From Plectrocnemia conspersa (lineage: Eukaryota; Arthropoda; Insecta; Trichoptera; Polycentropodidae), in NCBI GenBank assembly GCA_009617715.1, contig VTFK01000069.1, forward strand, positions 186,001-250,000: DNA of 64,000 bases, written 5' to 3'. The notes below the pieces were generated by a model, which did no database searches, was not told the origin of the DNA, and saw only the letters and a list, made by a program, of their open reading frames with translations. This document shows, in pieces, positions 54,492 through 64,000 of the stretch; the first letter of the stretch is position 1, and every line of letters starts with the position of its first letter. Position numbers and translations under genes: made by a program.

Positions 54492-56353
54492 TATATATCA
54501 AAATAAACACAAAGTGATAATTTGTAAATTAAACATCTAATATGTATATTTCAGTTGAACTGTAAAGTTACTCTATCAAAAACGTCAAAGTGACGTTTAA
54601 CAGAAAATACCCATAAGACGCACAATATTGGCCATTGACTAAATATTTTTATAAATATAAAAATTGGAATCTCATTCGGAGGTATCATTTAGGAAACGGA
54701 TCACTTTCCCTTTAAATATATCCAGAAAAATCCATGTCATTTAGTGAAATACTATGACACACAAGAAAAACAAATATTAAAAAAAGAGCACTGAATTTAT
54801 CTGGAAGTGCTATTAATTTATATGATTTCAACTTTACATATGTAATAATATATACATTTATATACATATTTATTTATTTTATTTAGCTAATATAGCTAAT
54901 TCTTAGACTAGATCATTTTTTACTAAACATTCATAAAATACATATAATACATAAACAGAAAATAAAAATACTTAATAATATAATTTATTTCTTAATGCCA
55001 AATGTTGCTTTATTTCGATTAGGAAACCCGCTACATTTTAATTTTGCGTATTGTCCTAGAAATATTATTATATAATTTCACAGCTCCGTACATTATTCCC
55101 CTGGCCGTACTCGTTTTCTTAAATTGTCTCTATTTCTAACATTAAATCTATGTACATTTTATGTACATATCTATGTACATGATTTCTTAATAAATACTTG
55201 ATAAAATACATACTCTGGTAGCATATTATTTTTTAACTTATATATAAATACTAAAACATTCATCTGCAGTATTTCTTATATAACAATGATGCTTCTACAA
55301 CAAGTAAATCTATTTATATTTAAAAATACACTCATTGCCCCATTTTGTAATTTTTACAACATCATTGTATCTATTATATAATTAAAATGGGGCATTATAA
55401 TATTATTGTAGATTTTTTCTATTTATACTTGACATATTTTTTATTCTTTGTAAAATACATATAATATGTAATTACAATGTATCTTAAAGCATGTTTAACA
55501 TAAGCATTAAACCACGGTGATCATAATTTATTTACAATCAATGTATAAATGTTGAATGTGCATTTTTCTGTAAAGATATATTTTTACTAGAAAAGTCCAA
55601 ATACATTTTTACCAGTAGATCTATACTTTTACTAGTGAAAATATAACGAGAATGAGTGAGAAAACTTAACTTAACTTAGAAAAGCTCCCCTAGAAATTAC
55701 GTCCATAATCTCATTATTTTAAATTAATGTTGCTACTTGTTAAGAATGTCGGCGTTATGCTCAGAAACCAATTGTTTTGTACTCTCGGCTGCGTTTGGCC
55801 ATAACGGCTACAAAAGCGGCCTACAACATTTTAGTATATAAATTCGTTTTAAAATCTAAAACTTAGTTGTTTATCGCCGTGCGCGTGTTTATTCCCCAAA
55901 TATCAGTTAAAAACCACAATTTATGGTTTATCATTCGGTGTTATTATGACATATATAAATAATGTAAAAATGTAGGTAAATATTTCTCACAATTAAATTA
56001 ATTAACAAATCGTACTTTATTTACAAAATTATTTTATATGGATAATTTAATATATCGTGATTCAAAGCATTGATTAAAATACTCATCAATATTTCAGCAC
56101 ATGTGACCTTTTCAGTTTCAATTAACGATTCAGTTTTCGTGTAGGGAAGTGAATGCCACTTCAATTGGTACAACTATAACGTTATACACGGAATCAATGC
56201 GCGTTGTCTCTCGGATATAACATTTATTAATAAATATAATTAACTGTGGAAAGTGTTACATAAAAATAAATGTGAACACCTGCTGTAAATTGATTTTCTC
56301 CCTTTTATATAAATCGAATCTAAAATGATGGAATCTCCATCGCAGAACAAAAC
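54492..56353. other. Spacer between Alg13 and Ir93a
   Basis: Upstream regions of two divergent genes. AT-rich, no exon seen. An R1-like fragment (TTTTACTAGTGAAAATATAA) lies at about 55570-55645. At about 55325-55400 there is a 23-bp class inverted pair around CATTGCCCCATTTTG / AAAATGGGGCATT. Confidence 0.5.
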
Positions 56354-59300
56354 ATGGCTTGGTTCAGATGGTTGGCTCTGTTGATTTTGTATCTGAGTCG
56401 CATTGAAGCCTTGGAAGATTTTCCATCATTAATTTCAACGAATGCTTCTTTGGGTATGTAATTATGTTTATTATATAGATTATTTAAAAAGTGATATTAA
56501 ATGCTTTCAGCCATAGTGTTAGATCGGGAGTATTTGGGCGAAAAATACGCCGCCATTTTAGAAAGCATTAAAGATTACATAAAAGAGCTAACTAGAGAGC
56601 AGCTCAAGCATGGAGGAGTAAACGTGCATTACTATTCCTGGTCTACTGTCACACTTAAAAGCGGTCAGTTAATTTTTTATATAAAAAATCAATGTATCTT
56701 TAATATGATATACGTTTTAGAATTAACTGCTGTTTTAAGCGTTGCTTCTTGCAAGGACACGTGGAAGCTTCATGCAGCAGCAAGAACGGAAAGAGTAGCG
56801 CTGTTGGCTATAACAGAAGCAGATTGTCCAAGATTGCCGAAAGGAGGTAGTATATTAGTTCCGTTACTTTCTCCAGGTCAAGAACTACCCCAACTTTCTT
56901 TGGATATGAGAGCTAGCAAAGCGTTTGATTGGAAGAGTGCAGTTGTTCTCCACGATGACACTCTCGGTAATTATAATAAAATTATAATAAAATCATTGTA
57001 CGTATTTTATATAAGGCTGACAGAATCACTGCAATATATAAAATTATAGGCAGAGATATGATAAGTCGCGTGGTAACAGCTCTTACCACGGAAGTGGATG
57101 ATAAATCAGTCTCTTCCGTAGCTGTATCTGTCTTTAAGATGAAACACGAAGAAAGTGATATTGCTAGAAGAGAAGAGATTGATAATACTCTCGCAAAGTT
57201 GAAGCCGAGCTATAATGGTATTAGTGCTTAAAATATGTTTTGCTTACAACAATTAATATTGATTAAAAAATCTATCCTCAGGAGAGAATTATTGTGTCAT
57301 TGTTACTACTGATGTTATGGTGTCTATGATGGAAGTAGCCAAATCTCGTGGCATGGTGCATCCGAATGCCCAATGGATGTACTTCATATCCGATACAGAT
57401 GGATCCAAAGACAACGTTTCTTCTTTAGCTAGCATGATGAGCGAAGGAGAGAACATAGCAATTGTATACAATGTCACAATTGATCTACCATCTTGTGAAG
57501 TACTTACATATTAAATATATCTATAAAATCATGAGATTTAGTTAATATATAAATATATTTACAGTCTGGTCTTATATGCCAATGTAAAGAATTGATCAAA
57601 GGATTTATCTTGGCTTTGGACAGAGCAATAGTTGACGAGATAGAAGTTGCTGTTCAAGTATCGGATGAAGAATGGGAAGCGATCAGACCAACTAAGCAAG
57701 AAAGGGGCTTGTCTTTAATAACTCAGATTGAGGTATGTATTTATGATCAGATTGATTTATTTAAATGTATATTATTCGCATCTTTCAGACTTATTTAGCA
57801 ACCAATAGTAGCTGTAACAATTGCACTAGATGGAGGCTGAAATCTGGGGATACTTGGGGTACTTCTTTTCATCGTTCTAAATCGAATTTGACAAAAACAG
57901 ATGTAGAATTTACGAAAGTGCGTATTCAAATAGTACTTACAAAATCAATTAGGTTTTAATTATAAATATTACGTTTTCATAGGTAGGATATTGGAGGCCA
58001 GTTGATGGTCTGAAGCTCGAAGATCGTATGTTTCTGCATATATCTCATGGATTTAGGGGGAGAAGCTTACCTATTGCTGTCTACCACGTAAAACATTTTT
58101 TTAATATTGTTAAACTTATTTTTTTCAGTAAAATACAATATATATATATAATATCATTAGATAAAAAAATATTATTTTTGTACATAGAAAAATAAGTGTA
58201 CAATGGGCGCGTACGGTGAGATACATTATCTTTCGCTCACTCGCGTGTTAAGTGACGAGAGTGACTGAGTGAGCGTGCGGAACGCATGTAAAGCACGCCC
58301 TTATCTTTCACTCATTCTCGTCACTTAACACGCGAGCGAGCGAAAGGGAATGTACCTCATCGTACGCGACTGGTGTACACATGTTAAATCACACGTGTAT
58401 TTTGATCTAAATTTATTTTATATTTAAAGTTATTGTATTAATTTTATCTGTTAAAATGTTAAAACTAAAGCTAACACAAATTAATACATTATGCAAATAT
58501 AAATAATAGTAAATTACTTTGATTAGGTCGTATTATATATTATATGATACTTAAAAAATGTGATAAAATTCCTAAAAAAATACAGCAAGGATCTTCTTTC
58601 TCTAAGAGAAATATACACATGATTTTCAGATTACTGGTTTGTATCATTGTGCGTTAATTCATTAGAATTCATTCGAATAACAGTTTGAATTATTTGAATT
58701 AAGTCTCAATTATCTTTACTTTTTGTATGTTTGGTGTGCCCGTGGCGGTTTTTATTGCAGACATTAATTTTAGTTGATATTTTTGCATATAAATGCATTT
58801 TAGATTGTGCTATATAGCCAGTTTCATAAAAAAATACATAAAAAATAAGTTAAATTATTCCCAATATTAAAATGGTTAAAATATTGGGTTACCAGAATTG
58901 AAAGCCCTATTTTGTTGGTATTAGATTTGGCAATAATATTTTGTTAGAAAGATTTCATAACCGGATTGATATGTAAAATTATACGCTGATTTATAAATCT
59001 GTCAGGTATTTCCTAGAACTTAGTGTTTTTGTTATAGTCGATTTTTTTATTTACTAACTAAGAATTTGGATGGCTTTAATCGGCAATTAGATAACGCACA
59101 ACCACTTAACGAGATAAAATGTATATAGAAATTACATACAAATTTCATGACGTTAGAGTTCACCGCACGAGAGTTTTTGCTATATCAAAATTCCGGAAAT
59201 TTTTTACGTGGATTTGATTTAAACTTCTATATTTATGCGTTCCCAAAATAACGTTTGCCCCCATATAAAAATTTTTTTTAATTTTATTTCAGCCCATCAA

Positions 59301-62300
59301 AAGTGTAAGTAAACAAAATATACACTGTAATTCGTTATTGAAATTACATCTGTGTTAATTTATTGATTAGTTTTGTACAGTACGTGCTCATTACACCTGT
59401 ATTTAACTTATAATTAACAGTCATTTACACTTTTTATGATGATATAAAAAAACATTAGATACATATTTGTTCATTCTTTTCAGAATCCTCCATGGAGTAT
59501 TTTAGTTACAAACGAGACAGGATCTGTAATAGACCACAGAGGACTAGTGTTTGATATAGTCAATGAACTTGCTCACAATCTTAACTTTTCGTTAGTACAT
59601 TGATATATTATGATTCTTACACGAGGTGGTGCTACAAGTATATAAATAAATAATACATTTGCATTCGATTTCAGTTATTATACAATCAATCCCACGATCA
59701 AAGACGAGTTTTCTAATGACACATTTGAAGGTCATTTTGTACGTTTGTATGATATCATGACAAAATTAATATTATAGTATTCGATGCGTATGTCAGATGT
59801 TTTATTTTATATGTATGTACATCTGGTGACATTGCAGGAATCTGACGCTGATTATAGAAAGGCATCCCGAGAAAAAATATTTCAGATTATTCAGAAGAAA
59901 GGAGTATTCCTAGTAGCTACCGCTTTTACCATAATTCAAGACAAAGAAAACAGGATCAATTTCACAATGCCTATTAGCACTCAATCGTATGCATTTTTAG
60001 TCTCAAGGCCTAGAGAACTTAGCAGAGCTCTCTTGTTCATGGCACCTTTCGCTTCTGATGTTAGTCCTGATTATATTTTCAGACGATACGGTTTATTAAA
60101 AATTGTATCAAATATAAAACTATTGCAGACGTGGCTCTGTCTCGGATTCTCGCTGATGATGATGGGTCCAGCTTTATATGCGGTTCATAAGCTCAGTCCC
60201 TTTTATGAAATTAGAACTAAGAAGAAGAGAGGTGGACTTGCAACTCTACACCACTGTCTTTGGTATATGTATGGAGCGCTGCTTCAGCAAGGTATTTAAA
60301 ATAATATAGTTTTCACCATTTTAACTGGTAGTCAGATTAATTTTAAAAGGACCATATTTATAGCTCAGTCTTGGGAACATCTTCAGTTGCGTGTTTTGTG
60401 TTTTAGTAGCCATTATTTTTATATATAAACAAGCCATAAATGCGGAAAAACCACCATTTGAGCGAAGGCCATAGAATGAATATATTTGTATTGAATCAGA
60501 ACAATATTAGTTGTTCACGTGCCGGTGTCAAAAATGCGTTAAAACGGCTTAGATAATATTATATATACAAGTCCAGAACGGAAACTAAAAGAAAACGATT
60601 GACAACTATCCTGAAAATCCACTGAAAAGCCGCAACTGAATATTGATCTGCTGATAAGAAGGATCAAGGAAGTGCGACTCAGATATACAAAACTAACCCT
60701 TGTTTGTACTGTATAATCAAAATATAAGATTATGGTTGTATTAAAATCCTAAAAGGCTTATTATTATCTAGAAGTACGTCGAAGAGTCAGAAATACAAGA
60801 GATGCAAGGTAGCGGTTGGGGTAGGAATCATATTCATGTTCAAAAACCCCTACTATAGATTTCTTTTAAAATAATATTTACAGCTTTTTGTGTCAAGTTT
60901 AAATTATAATGAACTAATTAATATATTAATGCATGTTTTCTTATTTAATTTTAGGTGGTATGTACTTACCGGACGCTGATAGTGGCCGATTAGTCGTTGG
61001 AACTTGGTGGTTGGTGGTCTTAGTTGTTGTCACCACCTATTGCGGTAATTTGGTTGCCTTTTTAACTTTTCCAAGGCAAGAAGCACCCATCACAACCGTC
61101 AGAGAGCTTTTGCAACACGGAGCCACCATGACGTGGAGTCTGAAAAGAAATACTTTTTTGGAAGACTGTCTAAAAGAGTCCGATCAACAAAAATATAAGG
61201 ATTTATACCAGGGCGCTATTTTGAACACCGGAGAGACTTCAGATAGCATTCGAAGGACCAGAGAAGGAAAGCATGCAATATTTGACTGGAAAATCAACTT
61301 GAAGTTTATCATGAAGAAAGAGTTCTTAGAAACGGATCGCTGCGATTATGCTTTAAGTCAGTAATTCTCAAACTATTTTTATATTTAAAAAAATTGACCT
61401 ATTATTTGCAGCAACAAAAAAGGAAAATATTTATTTTTTTAATTTATTATTAAGCTTTTATTATTAAGCTTTTAGAAAAAGCTGCTATTATTAAATAATT
61501 ATTACAGCTTTGATTTATTGTTTAAGGTATTGAAGAGTTCATGGAAGAGCAAATGGGCATGATATTGACCAAAAACAGCCCATACTTGCCCATGATCAAC
61601 GAAGAGTGAGTAGATTATGACCTTTGTATGCTTTCTTTTTATTTCACTTTAAAACTTTACATTTTTGCTAGGATAAAACGAATGCATCAGATGGGTCTTA
61701 TACAAAAGTGGCTGACTCAGTATCTTCCAAAAAAAGATAGATGCTGGAACGTTGGAAGGGTAGCCGAGGTCAACAACCATACAGTGAACCTGGATGATAT
61801 GCAAGGATGCTTCTTTGTCTTGTTTTTGGGTATTTTATATAACTAATTGCTATAGAAGTAATAACAAATCAAAGGAAAAAAAACATTTAGAAAATTTCAC
61901 TCATTCGATCGTCATCGCAATGTTGACATAAACAAAAAACCAGTTTCTTTTATTATTTATTTATTTATGTTTAGGTATTGCTAATTCATTTCAGGAACTC
62001 TTATTTGGCATTAAAGCGGATAGAAAATTTATCGCTTTATTAATTTAACCTTAGGATTAAAAAATGTATAAAATTTGTGCAATTGTGCATTCAACTTTAG
62101 ATAGCATAAAATAAAACAAGATTTTGACCACAAAGATAAGATAATTCGATTTATATGTTGCAATAGTTTATTCTTACAATTCTTTATTTTTTAGAATTCT
62201 ACATAAAATCAACGCTTTTATTTAGAAAAAAAATCAGAAAAATTCATTGACTCAAAAGAATTTTTATTTTTAAGTTTAGGGTCTCATATTAAAAATATAT

Positions 62301-63579
62301 ATTTTAAAGACAAAAAAATTTAATTCACAATAAACAAATCAATACAAAAAAATCTCAGTATTCATAGTAATATTACTCCCGAGTTTATAATTTTGCTAGC
62401 ATATGAACTTTTTTGTCATAGTCGCCAGAACTATTTTTTGCTACTATTAGAATAATAATTATTAGAAGTTTTAAATTCCTAGTTATCGATATTTTTGAAG
62501 ACTATATTGATTTTGGTTATTTTTCAATTAAAAAGCATAAAAAAGTTGTAATTTGTTCAGCGTAAAAAAATCTGTTTAATTTCTTATAATAATATAGTAT
62601 TTATTTACATAATAAAGTAAATATATGTTATATAGAAATAAATTATATCAATTGGATTAACTCACGTATTTAATCATAAAAAATGTTAATTCGGCACGTG
62701 AGAAAGCATTTTAACCGTCTAAGAAAAAATTTTTTTTTTTCATTAAAATGGGACACCACCGCGAGAAACCTTTTAATAGCTTAAGTGACAATATACTGCA
62801 AGGATTCAAGGTCCGTCATTTTGAGAAAATATAACGCGTGCATTCGGGTTTTATTTTCCGAGTATAATTTCAATACACAAAAAAATATAAAGAGAGAAAA
62901 AAAAAATATTAAAACTAAATGATACGAATCTTACCAGCTCTTCGTAGCTTACATTAAATAGATCAATATTCAATGCCAGTGTATTAAGGAGCAGGATGGC
63001 AACAGACAAATGCGAGTGGACTGGAAAAAAATAGTTTGATTGAACTACCTTCCGTAGCAAAATATCTCAATAATCAGAAAACAAGCAATTCTTGTATATA
63101 AAAAAGCAAATATAATTTTATAAAAATATTTTGTAAGCAAAAGCTAATAATTTTCATTTATATTTTGCGTAGCAAGATTTAGATAATTTTTTTGTATCAT
63201 TGTCTTGCTTAATAAATATAGTGAAAATGTTTTTTTTGCAAGTATTTTGTGGCAAAAAGTGCATTTTTTGTTATTTATTTTTCACAGTACTTTGTCAATG
63301 TATATATGTATCTGAAATAAATCTACTGTTTAAAGCAATAAAAACCGAAATAAAATATAAACATATACATTAAGTATAAAATAGAAGGCCTCTAGAAATA
63401 AACTTACAATTAAGAATCTGAAATATGCATTTACATATTATTTATTAGAATTGCGCTTTTATATTTTATGTTTTTTTTTAGGATTTCTTAGCGCAACGAT
63501 TATTATTCTAATAGAATGGCTATGCAGACGAAGAAGAACCAAAATCGAAAATAAAGCCGTAAAGCCTTATGCGAATTGA
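56354..63579 (+). CDS. Ir93a: Ir93a, ionotropic receptor (hygro/thermosensory co-receptor)
   Basis: Variant ionotropic glutamate receptor; in Drosophila Ir93a works with Ir25a and tuning IRs in cool, dry and moist sensing. Sixteen exons: 56354-56453, 56511-56663, 56721-56966, 57050-57217, 57282-57499, 57565-57732, 57789-57917, 57983-58087, 59484-59590, 59675-59738, 59838-60059, 60129-60291, 60955-61356, 61527-61605, 61672-61829, 63482-63579; 859 aa, all phases agree. Signal peptide MAWFRWLALLILYLSRIEA; amino-terminal domain to about residue 425; S1 begins NPPWSILVTNETGSVIDHRG; VATAFTI...NRINFTMPIS; TM1 TWLCLGFSLMMMGPALYAVH; pore region CLWYMYGALLQQGG; TM2 WWLVVLVVVTTYCGNLVAFL; S2 with PITTVRELLQHGATMTW; TM3 FFVLFLGFLSATIIILIEWL; short basic tail RRRRTK. 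A retained ATD is expected for Ir25a, Ir8a, Ir93a and few others. The 69-nt intron at 60060 is a multiple of three and stays open. Confidence 0.96.
58196..58380. mobile_element. Long-hairpin MITE, copy 2, in Ir93a intron 8
   Basis: 185 bp, ends GTGTAC/GTACAC. Left arm GCTCACTCGCGTGTTAAGTG pairs with CACTTAACACGCGAGCGAGC in the right arm; GACGAGAGTGA pairs with TCATTCTCGTC. Between the arms lies a GCACGCCC/GAGCGTGC-like loop. Related by sequence to 9996-10156. No coding. Confidence 0.85.
58381..59483. other. Rest of Ir93a intron 8
   Basis: AT-rich, nothing recognised beyond the MITE to its left. A second open region, the intron at 60292-60954, and the long last intron at 61830-63481 are likewise featureless apart from A/T runs. 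Confidence 0.45.
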
Positions 63580-64000
63580 ACTATTCGCAATTATAGCTCA
63601 ACGACAAATCAGCCAATTTACGGATATTCCATAATATTTTTTTAATCGCTCCTTAATATCAAAACGCGATTTTGTTAAAAAAAAACAAACAAACATGTTG
63701 TGCGTTTTCTATATGTGAATCAAATAAATAAAATTGAGTGGGAAAAAGGTATTTTTTGTCAACTTTTTTGTTTCCAAAACTAAGCAAAACCTTTCCCTTT
63801 AGCTGGAGCCCACGAGCCAGTCGGTATTGTACGGCATAAATTAGCATAATGCAATCATTAAATAAGCAATAAACTTCATAGTAATTTATTTATTAGGAAT
63901 TTGTTTAGGATGATGCAATTTCAACAAAGTCTTACGTCTTTGATCAGGTTTCAGGTGGCCATGAATAAAACGGTGTCATATCTCTGCACGGTTGCTTCCT
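63580..64000. other. Downstream of Ir93a to window end
   Basis: Probable Ir93a 3' UTR (AATAAA at about 63725) then short unassigned sequence. On the minus strand a short frame HRFIHGHLKPDQRRKTLLKL ending at a TAA near 63886 looks protein-like and could be the last exon of a gene continuing past the window, but its upstream end meets a TGA and no acceptor fits cleanly, so it is not called. Confidence 0.35.

Noticed and set aside
63886..64000. Minus-strand protein-like end HGHLKPDQRRKTLLKLHH
   Set aside because: Upstream TGA, no clear acceptor and too little sequence before the window ends.

Overview
This is a eukaryotic, AT-rich, intron-containing genomic window. Its gene content (Ir93a, eclair-type p24 protein, insect-like GalNAc-transferase, mariner/pogo/hAT elements) points to an arthropod, almost certainly an insect. 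The order cannot be settled from the sequence alone. No bacterial operons, CRISPR arrays or rRNA genes are seen. Exon models below were built by hand from reading frames, GT/AG junctions and family similarity.

Layout. 1-6084 (+): a GALNT10/pgant6-type polypeptide GalNAc-transferase whose 5' exon lies outside the window. 13618-19792 (+): a complete tandem paralogue of it, 588 aa. Introns and the spacer carry repeats, a LINE fragment and a Tigger DNA transposon nested in that LINE. 20-29 kb: gene-free, dominated by transposon debris, including a three-level nest (mariner remnant > small TIR element > pogo-like element with a broken transposase) at 24.1-28.06 kb. 29701-35356 (+): a four-exon PAR/C-EBP-type bZIP transcription factor of 214 aa. 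37571-43536 (+): COX15 (heme A synthase), with a complete hAT element in one intron and an apparent frameshift or 31-nt micro-intron. 45470-51135 (-): UBTD1/2 ubiquitin-domain protein, 237 aa. 52066-53795 (+): eclair (p24/TMED4-9), signal-peptide exon not located. 53982-54491 (-): Alg13, single exon, convergent with eclair. 56354-63579 (+): complete Ir93a ionotropic co-receptor, 16 exons, 859 aa.

The host genes do not form one pathway. Several touch the secretory/glycosylation system (two GALNTs, eclair, Alg13), but in insects this clustering is most simply coincidence. The most notable items are the tandem GALNT pair with unusual active-site motifs and a probable 3' gene-conversion tract, the COX15 exon anomaly, the 69-nt frame-preserving intron just before Ir93a TM1, the pogo-like transposase with a zinc finger after an in-frame TGA, and a recurrent unclassified repeat family of roughly 0.7-1 kb. 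I see no evidence for a wholly new biological system.
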